Below, in pieces: positions 25,182-33,614 of a DNA stretch of 64,000 nt. Source of the stretch: Rhodovastum sp963709085 (GTDB lineage Bacteria; Pseudomonadota; Alphaproteobacteria; Acetobacterales; Acetobacteraceae); contig CAVPVB010000024.1 of the NCBI GenBank assembly GCA_963709085.1, positions 558,001 to 622,000 of the forward strand. Direction: 5' to 3'. The translations under genes were made by a program, and so were the position numbers. The notes beneath the pieces were generated by a model, which did not search any database, was not told the origin of the DNA, and saw only the letters and a program-made list of their open reading frames with translations. The stretch's first letter is position 1; every line of letters begins with the position of its first letter.

Positions 25182-26465
25182 ATGTCGACCGAGATCAAGG
25201 TGCCCACCCTGGGCGAAAGCGTTACCTCGGCGACCGTCGCGCGCTGGCTGAAGCACGCCGGCGAAGCGGTCGCGGCCGACGAGCCGCTGGTCGAGCTGGA
25301 AACCGACAAGGTGACGGTGGAGGTGAACGCGCCCGCCGCCGGCACGCTGTCGGAAATCACCGCCGATGAGGGGGCGGAGGTCGCCGTCGGCGCACTGCTC
25401 GGCGTGATGGTTGACGGTGTTGCAGTGTTGACACCCGCCCGGCCGGTGTCACCCAAGCCGGTCGAGGTCGAGCGCCCGTCCGCCAACCCGTCGGCCGGCA
25501 TCAACCCGCCGCCCTCGCCCACCGGCCCGGTGGCCCGCCCGGCCATGCCGCCGCCCGAGCGCCTGGCGCAAGCTGCCACGTCCTACCAGCCGCTGCCCGC
25601 CGCCATCCGTTTGATGGCGGAATCCGGCATCGCCCCCGCGCAACTCGGCGAGGGCACCGGCAAGGACGGCCGCATCACCAAGGGCGACGTGCTCGCCTTC
25701 CTCAGCCGTCCCGCCGCCCCTCCCCCCGCACCCCCCACCCCCCACCCGCCGCGCCCGGCCGCCGAGGGCGAGGAGCGGGTGAAGATGACCCGCCTGCGCC
25801 GCACCATCGCGGCCCGGCTGAAGGAGGCGCAGAACAACGCCGCCATGCTCACCACCTTCAACGAGGTGGACATGAGCGCGGTGCTCGCCCTGCGCGCCGA
25901 ATACAAGGACGCGTTCGAGAAGAAGCACACCGGCGTGCGGCTGGGCTTCATGAGCTTCTTCGTGCGCGCCTGCGTGGTCGCGCTGACGGAGTTCCCGGCG
26001 GTGAACGCCGAGATCGATGGCGACGAGATCGTCTACAAGCATTTCGTCCACATGGGCATCGCCGTCGGCGGGGCGAGCGGGCTCGTGGTGCCGGTGATCC
26101 GCAACGTCGATCGGATGAGCTTCGCCCAGGTGGAAAAATCCATCTCCGATTTCGGCCGCCGCGCCCGTGACGGCCAGCTCAAACTGGAGGAGCTGAGCGG
26201 CGGCACCTTCAGCATCACCAATGGCGGCGTCTATGGCAGCCTGATGTCCACCCCGATCCTCAACCCGCCGCAATCCGGCATCCTGGGCATGCACAAAATC
26301 CAGGAACGGCCGATCGCGGTCGGCGGCAAGGTGGAAATCCGGCCGATGATGTATCTCGCTCTGTCCTACGACCATCGCATCGTCGACGGGAAGGAGGCGG
26401 TGTCGTTCCTGGTGCGGGTGAAGGAAGGCGTCGAGGACCCCCGCCGCCTGCTGCTGGACCTGTAA
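25182..26465 (+). CDS. sucB: Dihydrolipoamide succinyltransferase (E2)
   Basis: 427 residues. It carries one lipoyl domain (residues 1-77; lipoyl Lys in ELETDKVTVEV), a Pro/Ala linker, an E3/E1-binding domain (residues 135-172, AIRLMAESGIAPAQLGEG), a second Pro-rich linker (about 175-195), and the catalytic domain ending in YDHRIVDGKEAVSFL with the active-site His. MTRLRRTIAARLKEAQ starts the catalytic domain. The ATG at 25182 replaces a longer frame that overlaps sucA. The single lipoyl domain fits OGDH rather than PDH E2. Confidence 0.95.
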   Translation: MSTEIKVPTLGESVTSATVARWLKHAGEAVAADEPLVELETDKVTVEVNAPAAGTLSEITADEGAEVAVGALLGVMVDGVAVLTPARPVSPKPVEVERPSANPSAGINPPPSPTGPVARPAMPPPERLAQAATSYQPLPAAIRLMAESGIAPAQLGEGTGKDGRITKGDVLAFLSRPAAPPPAPPTPHPPRPAAEGEERVKMTRLRRTIAARLKEAQNNAAMLTTFNEVDMSAVLALRAEYKDAFEKKHTGVRLGFMSFFVRACVVALTEFPAVNAEIDGDEIVYKHFVHMGIAVGGASGLVVPVIRNVDRMSFAQVEKSISDFGRRARDGQLKLEELSGGTFSITNGGVYGSLMSTPILNPPQSGILGMHKIQERPIAVGGKVEIRPMMYLALSYDHRIVDGKEAVSFLVRVKEGVEDPRRLLLDL

Positions 26466-26469
26466 CGCC

Positions 26470-27857
<1,388 letters not shown>

Positions 27858-27861
<4 letters not shown>

Positions 27862-28925
27862 AGGAAGGAAGGCCAGGGCTCTGCCCTGGACCCGGCAGGG
27901 GTCAGTGGACCCCTGCACCCCATTCCGTAGAGCTTCCGCCGCTGGCCGTTACTATGGGCGATCCCGCCGGTATTGGCGGTGAACTTACCCTGCGCGCCTG
28001 GCTCGCACGCCGGCACGGCCGTAGCTTTGTCGCGCTGGATGACCCTGCCCGCCTGGAAGCGCTCGCCCGCACGCTTGGCCTGGACGTGCCCATCCGGGTG
28101 GTGAACGCCCCCGAGGCCGCCGCAGCGGTGTTTCGCGACGCGCTGCCCGTGCTGCCCGTGCCGCTCGCCGTCCCCCCGCGCCCCGGCACGCCCGACCCCG
28201 CCAACGCCGCTGCCGTCATCGCCTCCATCGAACAGGCGACCCGTCTGGCGCTCGCCGGCATCGCCGCCGCGGTAGTGACCAACCCGATCCACAAATCCAC
28301 CCTCTACGGCGCCGGCTTTCCCTATCCCGGCCACACCGAGTTCCTCGCCGCCCTGACCGGGGCGAGGCTGCCGGTGATGATGCTGGCCAGCCCGATGCTC
28401 CGCGTCGTGCCGGTCACCGTGCACGCCTCCCTGCGCCGCATGCTGGACATGATCACGATCGACCGCATCGTCGCCGTGTGCCGGGTGACCGAAGCGGCGC
28501 TGCGCACGCACTGGGGCATCGCGGCGCCGCGGCTGGCGGTGGCCGGGCTGAACCCCCACGCCGGCGAGGACGGCACCATGGGCGAGGAGGAAACCACCAT
28601 CATCGCCCCCGCCATTGCCCAGCTCCGCGCCGAGGGGCTGGACGTGTCCGGCCCCTTCGCCGCCGACAGCATGTTCACGCCCCCGGCGCGCGCCGGCTAC
28701 GATGTTGCCATGGGAATGTACCACGATCAGGCACTGATTCCGCTCAAAACACTTGACATGCGCCATGGCGTGAACGTTACGTTAGGCTTGCCGGTGGTGC
28801 GCACCTCGCCCGACCACGGCACCGCCTTCGCCATCGCCGGGCAGGGCCGGGCTGATCCGTCCAGCCTGATCGCGGCGATCGACCTGGCGGCCGAACTAGC
28901 CGCCCAAACGGAGGCTCGTTCATGA
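27858..28925 (+). CDS. pdxA: 4-hydroxythreonine-4-phosphate dehydrogenase
   Basis: 355 residues from ATG 27858. PdxA oxidises 4-phosphohydroxy-threonine for pyridoxal phosphate synthesis. LPPLAVTMGDPAGIGGELTLRA is the family start; VTNPIHKSTLYGAGFPYPGHTEFLA, GLNPHAGEDGTMGEEE and GMYHDQALIPLK carry the metal-binding His residues. The first 23 residues (MKEGRPGLCPGPGRGQWTP...) are encoded by a dispersed palindromic repeat, not by a PdxA domain. No other ATG lies before Met33 of GDPAGIG, and starting there would remove the first strand; a CTG at 27942 is the only intermediate option. The ATG overlaps the lpd stop. Confidence 0.9.
27862..27930. repeat. Dispersed palindromic repeat, copy 5 (inside the pdxA frame)
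   Basis: AAGGAAGGAAGG, CCAGGGCTCTGCCCTGG and a diverged CAGGGGTCAGTGGACCCCTG arm, ending CCCATTCCG. It sits exactly between the lpd stop and the conserved part of pdxA and is open in the pdxA frame. Confidence 0.85.
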
Positions 28926-29629
28926 ACCCGATCCGCCTTGGCGTGAATATCGACCACATCGCGACCGTGCGCAACGCGCGCGGCGGGCTCGACCCGAGCC
29001 CGGTCCGCGCCGCCCGGGCGGTGCTGGCGGCGGGTGCGGACGGCATCACCATGCATCTGCGCGAGGACCGCCGCCACATCCGTGAGACCGACGTGATCGG
29101 CGTGCGCGCCGCCATCACGGCCCCCCTGAACCTTGAAATGGCAGCGACCGACGAAATGGTGCGCTTCGCCCTGCAGGTGCGCCCGCACGCCTGCTGCCTG
29201 GTGCCGGAAAAACGCACCGAGGTGACCACCGAAGGCGGGCTGGACGTGGCCGGCCAGCGCGACTCGCTGCGGCCGGTGGTGACGACGTTGCGCGAAGCCG
29301 GCATCCGGGTGTCGCTGTTCGTTGACCCCTCCCCGGCGCAGCTGGAGGCGAGTGCCGCCATCGGCGCCCAGGTGGTGGAGTTGCATACAGGCGCCTATGC
29401 GGAAGGCGTGCCGGGCGAGCTTGACCGCCTGCGCGCGGCGGCGGCGCTGACCACGACGCTCGGCCTGCAATGCCACGCCGGCCATGGCCTGACCTTCAAG
29501 AATACGCCGCCGGTCGCGGCGTTGCCGGAAGTCGAGGAATTGAATATCGGCCATTTCCTGGTCGGCGAATCGTTTTTCGTCGGTCTGTACGCGGTCATCC
29601 GGCGGATGAAGATGGTGATGGCGCGCTGA
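28922..29629 (+). CDS. pdxJ: Pyridoxine 5'-phosphate synthase
   Basis: 235 residues, TIM barrel. It condenses the PdxA product with deoxyxylulose 5-phosphate to give pyridoxine 5'-phosphate. RLGVNIDHIATVRNARGG is the diagnostic start, DGITMHLREDRRHI holds catalytic and phosphate-binding residues, CCLVPEKRTEVTTEGGLDV carries the catalytic Glu, and HAGHGL with NIGHFLVGES closes the barrel. It overlaps pdxA by four bases (ATGA), so the two steps are translationally coupled. Confidence 0.97.
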   Translation: MNPIRLGVNIDHIATVRNARGGLDPSPVRAARAVLAAGADGITMHLREDRRHIRETDVIGVRAAITAPLNLEMAATDEMVRFALQVRPHACCLVPEKRTEVTTEGGLDVAGQRDSLRPVVTTLREAGIRVSLFVDPSPAQLEASAAIGAQVVELHTGAYAEGVPGELDRLRAAAALTTTLGLQCHAGHGLTFKNTPPVAALPEVEELNIGHFLVGESFFVGLYAVIRRMKMVMAR

Positions 29630-29711
29630 CGCGGCGCCGGCGGCCGGGTAACAGCGGCGCGCCTGCCGCCGCAGGCTTAATCCAACACGCTCTTTCCGTT
29701 ATCTGCTTCTC

Positions 29712-30062
29712 ATGAACATCACCCCCGAGCAGATCCGTGCTGCCCGAGCGCTTCTGCGCCTTGAGCCGGACGAACTCGCCCACCGGGCCAAGGTCTCGGT
29801 TGTCACCATCCGCCGGGTTGAGGCCGCGGAAGGGCCGATCCGCGTCGCCCCCGCCACACTGGCGTGCGTACGCGAGGTATTGGAGCGGGCCGGCGCGGAG
29901 TTCATCGAACACGGCGTGCGCCGCCGCCAGCCACCGCCCCCGGATGCCGAAGCCCTCTATCGCGACCTGCAGGCGATCAGCCGGGAGAGCGCGGCGCGGC
30001 TGGCCGGGCACACGGCGCTGACCGATGCCGGTCTCTACGGCGGGGACGGGCTGCCGGCGTGA
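29712..30062 (+). CDS. XRE-type HTH antitoxin candidate
   Basis: 116 residues. Residues 4-65 form a Cro/C1-type helix-turn-helix (ITPEQIRAARALL, then LAHRAKVSVVTIRRVEAAEG). The C-terminal half is a basic linker (RRRQPPPP) and a helical tail (YRDLQAISRESAARLAGH), suited to bind a toxin. The TGA overlaps the GTG of the PIN gene, the usual coupling of type II toxin-antitoxin pairs, in which the antitoxin also represses its promoter. Binding of an XRE protein to a PIN toxin is less common than VapB partners. Functional role is inferred from the arrangement. Confidence 0.8.
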   Translation: MNITPEQIRAARALLRLEPDELAHRAKVSVVTIRRVEAAEGPIRVAPATLACVREVLERAGAEFIEHGVRRRQPPPPDAEALYRDLQAISRESAARLAGHTALTDAGLYGGDGLPA

Positions 30063-30454
30063 TCGTTATCGACAGCTCGGCCCTGCTCGCGGTGCTGCGC
30101 CGCGAGAAGGAGGCCGATGCGTTTCTGCGCATCATCGTCCAGGCCGGCACCTGCCTGGTATCCGCGGTGAGCACCGCCGAAACCGCGCTGGTGCTGGCCG
30201 GGCGCACGGGGGACCCCACCCTGTGGCTCGGCCTCGATGCCCTGGTGGCGCGCGCGGCCATGCAGATCGTCCCCTACGATTCCGACCTCGCAACCATCGC
30301 GCGGGATGCGTTCCTGCGGTTCGGCAAAGGCCGTCACCCGGCCGCGCTCAATTTCGGCGACTGCGCGTCCTATGCCCTGGCGAAGGCGCGCGACCTGCCG
30401 CTGCTGTTCAAGGGCGCGGGCTTTGCGGCGACCGATATTACGGCGGCGGCATGA
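30059..30454 (+). CDS. VapC-like PIN-domain toxin
   Basis: 131 residues from GTG 30059. PIN domains cleave RNA, and VapC toxins cut tRNA or rRNA. The four acidic active-site positions are visible: MIVIDSSALLAV (Asp5), VSTAETALVL (Glu), NFGDCASYALA (Asp) and the preceding YDSDLATIA region. RHPAALNFGDCASYALAKA is the type VapC C-terminal motif. It overlaps the antitoxin stop by four bases. It lies 92 bases before the BrxD-like module on the same strand. Confidence 0.9.
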   Translation: MIVIDSSALLAVLRREKEADAFLRIIVQAGTCLVSAVSTAETALVLAGRTGDPTLWLGLDALVARAAMQIVPYDSDLATIARDAFLRFGKGRHPAALNFGDCASYALAKARDLPLLFKGAGFAATDITAAA

Positions 30455-30546
30455 GGCGCCGGATGGCGTCAGGGCTCTTGTGCCGGGTATGGCACGCGCA
30501 CGCCGGCCTGTGGCGGCTTCCCGGCCGCCGTGCTAGCCATTCCGGC

Positions 30547-31401
30547 ATGTCCAATGACACCGATTCGCCCTCCGGCATCGAGGCCGGCTTCGCCGCGCTG
30601 GAGCAGCGCCTGGCCGATGCCGACCGCCGTGCCGCCGGCCTGCACGCCGCCATCCGCAAGGGCCTGCGCGCCGCCCGCGAGGGCAGCGCCGGCGCCCTGC
30701 CCGATTCGCTGGCCCAGTCGCGCCGGCTGAGCGCCGAAATCGCCACCGTGCTGGACGAGGCCGCCGCGCTGCCGGTGCCCGATATCGCCGCCGCCTTCCG
30801 CGATGGCGGTTTTGTCGCCGAACTGAAGGCGCAGGCGCAGGAACACGGCGTCCGCCTGGTCGAGCGCGAGGGGAAAATCAGTGCCTTCCCGGTGATCGTG
30901 CGGCTGGAACCCCGCGCCCAGGCGGTGCGCTTCGGCCGCAAGCTGGAGCGGCGGGTGCGCCCCTCCTTCCTGGCCGGCCTGCTGCGCGCCGTCCAGCTTC
31001 GCCCCGACCGCTTCCAGGCGCGCGCCTTCCTCGACCGCCTGTTCGCCGCCTATCGCCCGCTCGCCGCCGCCGTTGAGCCGGCATGGCGGCCGGAGACCGG
31101 CCCCGCCGGCCCGCTGGTGCCGCTGCTCGACCTGCACGCGCTGCTGACCGTGCTGCCGGTGGCGGCCGCCGATTATCCGGTCGAGGAATTCGCCGCCGAC
31201 CTGCTCCGCCTCGACCGCACGCCGGACGCCACCACCGGCACGGGGCATCGCTTCGCCCTTTCCGCGGCCACCGGAACGAAAGGTCGCAAGCGCGTGACCG
31301 TGTTCGACGAGCAGGGCGGCCAGCACGAGTATTTCGCCATCCGCTTCAGTCCGGAGCCGAGCCATGCAGCCAGCGACCGGCCAGGACCTGCCGCTCGCTG
31401 A
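30547..31401 (+). CDS. Coiled-coil protein of the BrxD-like module
   Basis: 284 residues, start ATG 30547 (MSNDTDSPSG); no strong ribosome-binding site is seen and a longer frame runs into vapC. The first 75 residues are a heptad-like, Ala/Leu-rich helix. A middle part (RLVEREGKISAFPVIVRLEP) has beta strands and then basic helices (FGRKLERRVRPSFLAGLL). The C-terminal RVTVFDEQGGQHEYFAIRF is beta-rich. I do not recognise a family and see no enzyme motif. It overlaps the next gene by 38 bases, so it belongs to the same operon and is probably an adaptor or structural subunit of the two following proteins. Confidence 0.75.
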   Translation: MSNDTDSPSGIEAGFAALEQRLADADRRAAGLHAAIRKGLRAAREGSAGALPDSLAQSRRLSAEIATVLDEAAALPVPDIAAAFRDGGFVAELKAQAQEHGVRLVEREGKISAFPVIVRLEPRAQAVRFGRKLERRVRPSFLAGLLRAVQLRPDRFQARAFLDRLFAAYRPLAAAVEPAWRPETGPAGPLVPLLDLHALLTVLPVAAADYPVEEFAADLLRLDRTPDATTGTGHRFALSAATGTKGRKRVTVFDEQGGQHEYFAIRFSPEPSHAASDRPGPAAR

Positions 31402-32320
31402 GTGGCTGGGCGTCCTCGCACAGGAATATCTGGCCCGCTTCATCCCCGCCGGCGGCGGGGCGGTGAAGTTCGCCGTCGCCTCGCCCGAGCACATTCCCGC
31501 GATGATCCGTTGCGTCGACGCGGCGGGCACGCGGCACGGGCTGATTGCGTTGCACCTCAGCGCCGCCACCACCCGCGTGCATCTGCTGCACGACGTGTTC
31601 TTCGCCATCGCCCGGCAACTGCCCTGGGACCGTCTGCTGCAGCACCAGGTCGAGGAGATGTTCACCCGCCACGGCTATGCCTGGCCGCGCCCCGGGCACC
31701 CCGTGCCGCTGGCCGCGCTGGCAGAGGCGCATGGCATCGCGCTGTCGCTACTGGAGCGCAGCCGCGACCAGTGGCTGAGCGAGGACATCTGGGATGATGC
31801 GGCGCTGGCGCAGGATTTCCGCAGCGCCCTGATGCGCCTCTGCCTCGACCGCCTGGGGGCCGAGTCCGATGCGGCGGAACCGGTCATGCAATGGCTGCGC
31901 GGCGAACTGGGCAGCATCGGCGCGCTGCGCGACGTGCAGATTTTCTCCCGCATCAACCGGCACAACGCCCGCGCCCTGCTGTCCTCCGTCTGCCATTGGG
32001 TGCGCAGCGCCGGTGCTGCCGGCCTGCTGGTCACGCTCGACCTGCGCCAGATATTGCGCACCGGCCCGGTCGCCGACGGCGAATTCCGCTACTCCCCGGC
32101 CGCGGTGATGGATGCCTATGAGGTGCTGCGGGAATTGATCGACGACATCGACCGCCTGCCCGGCTTTTTCCTCCTGGTGCTGGCCGATGCGGCGCTGACC
32201 GCCGGCGAGGGCAAGCGGGCGCTCGACCAGTATGTCGCCCTCAAGGCGCGCATCTGGCCGGACGTGCATGCGGGCGCACGGCAGAACCCGGTGGCGCCGC
32301 TGGTGTGGGTGGCGTCATGA
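31364..32320 (+). CDS. DUF2791/BrxD-like protein lacking a P-loop
   Basis: 318 residues. The C-terminal half matches the BrxD/DUF2791 ATPase family by eye: YSPAAVMDAYEVLRELIDDIDRLPGFFLLVLADAAL then ALKARIWPDV and NPVAPLVWV, and an early LHLSAATTRVHLLHDVFFAIARQLPW aligns with the segment after Walker A. No GxxxxGK(S/T) is present; the equivalent place reads VKFAVASPEHIPAMIR. It is probably a catalytically inactive partner of the following ATPase. The stop overlaps the next ATG (ATGA). The family assignment is from memory. Confidence 0.7.
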   Translation: MQPATGQDLPLAEWLGVLAQEYLARFIPAGGGAVKFAVASPEHIPAMIRCVDAAGTRHGLIALHLSAATTRVHLLHDVFFAIARQLPWDRLLQHQVEEMFTRHGYAWPRPGHPVPLAALAEAHGIALSLLERSRDQWLSEDIWDDAALAQDFRSALMRLCLDRLGAESDAAEPVMQWLRGELGSIGALRDVQIFSRINRHNARALLSSVCHWVRSAGAAGLLVTLDLRQILRTGPVADGEFRYSPAAVMDAYEVLRELIDDIDRLPGFFLLVLADAALTAGEGKRALDQYVALKARIWPDVHAGARQNPVAPLVWVAS

Positions 32321-33550
32321 ACCTGGCGGCACGGATCGCCATCGAGGCCCTGCGGGCCGGTGTGCCGAACCGCGAGGCGGTGCGCCTGCTCGGCACCGAA
32401 CAGACCGACATCGAGCAGGGCTTCGAGGCGGCCCTGCACCGCGCCTGGGCGGATGGGGCGCGGCCCGGCACCGGGCTCGGCATCGCCGGCGATTTCGGCA
32501 CCGGCAAGTCGCATCTGCTGGGCTATTTGTCGGAAGTCGCGCTGGCCCAGGGCTTCGTGGTCAGCCGCGTGGTGGTCAGCAAGGAGACGCCGCTCTCCGA
32601 TCCGGTCCGGCTGTTCCAGGCCGCCCTGCGGGAAGCCGCCCTGCCAGAGCGCAACGACGACCCGATGACGGCTTCCCTGGCCGAGCTGCGCCGCCACCCC
32701 GCCGATCTGGCGTCGCTGCAGGCGGCGGTCAGCGCCCCCGAATCCGGCTTCGCGCCGGTATTCGCCGCCCTGCTGTTCCTGCTCGGCCGGCCGGCGACGC
32801 CGCCCGAGCGGGTGCGCCGGTTCGAGAAATTCCTGGCCGGCGGAAAGCTGGCGCAGGCCGATCTGCGGCAGGCGCTGAAGGAAGCCGGGGCGGCCAAGAT
32901 GTTCAACCTGCGCGCCGTGGCGGCGGCGGAAATGGCGCGCCAGCAGGCCCGCTTCGCGCCGCTGCTGTTCCGCCTCGCCGGTTTCGCCGGCTGGTGCCTG
33001 TTGCTGGACGAGGTGGAGCTCGATCGGCCGCTACACGCCGCTGCAGCGCGCGCTGGCCTATGCCGAGTTGTCGCGCTGGCTGGGGCTGGACGCCACGGTG
33101 CGCATCCCGGGTCTGGTGTCGGTCTATGCCATCACCGATGATTTCCGCGCCGCGGTGATCGAGGCGCGGGGCGATGCCGAGAAGCTGCCGGACCGGCTGC
33201 GCCTGAAGGGGCGCCCGGCTCAGGCCGCGCTGGCGCTGGCCGGCATCCGCCACATCTCCAACGCGCCCAAGCGCCTGCTGCCGCCGCGCGATGCCGATCT
33301 GGTCGCCTGCCACGACCGGCTGCGGGAGTTGTACACCGGCGCCTATGACTGGTCCGCCCCGCCGGCGCCGCTCGCCACCCGCACCGCGGCGGGGACGATG
33401 CGGCAGTATATCAAAAGCTGGATCACCTGCTGGGATTTGCTGCGGCTGGATGGAGCGGTGGCCCAGATCGTCACCGGCACGCTAGGCATGAACTACGGCG
33501 AAAGCGGCGATTTCTCCCCGCCCCCCGACGTGGAAGACGAGCCGGATTAG
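32317..33550 (+). pseudogene. BrxD-like (DUF2791) ATPase interrupted by a +1 frameshift
   Basis: A 410-residue AAA-like ATPase when one base is removed. The N-terminal RIAIEALRAGVPNREAVRLLGT, Walker A GDFGTGKSHLLGYL, VVSKETPLSDPVRLFQAAL and Walker B CLLLDEVEL match BrxD of BREX type 2. After DEVEL the first frame degenerates and stops at 33141, while the next frame continues with IGRYTPLQRALAYAELSRWL to 33550. An extra C at about 33021 (GAGCT-C-GATCGGC, expected GAG CTG ATC GGC) explains it. The conserved C-terminal KSWITCWDLLR is intact. It may be a recent pseudogene or a sequencing error; no slippery site is seen. Confidence 0.8.
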
Positions 33551-33614
33551 GAACGGGGTCAAGGGGCCTCCCGGCCCCTTGCGGGTCCAGGGCAGAGCCC
33601 TGGCCTTCCTTCCT
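33551..33614. repeat. Dispersed palindromic repeat, copy 6
   Basis: GGCCTCCCGGCC arm and CCAGGGCAGAGCCCTGG, ending CTTCCTTCC against the stop codon of the oxidoreductase gene. It separates two convergent transcription units. Confidence 0.85.

Noticed and set aside
33019..33027. Programmed +1 frameshift in the BrxD-like ATPase
   Set aside because: No slippery heptamer, no rare codon and no downstream pseudoknot evident; a simple extra base explains the data.
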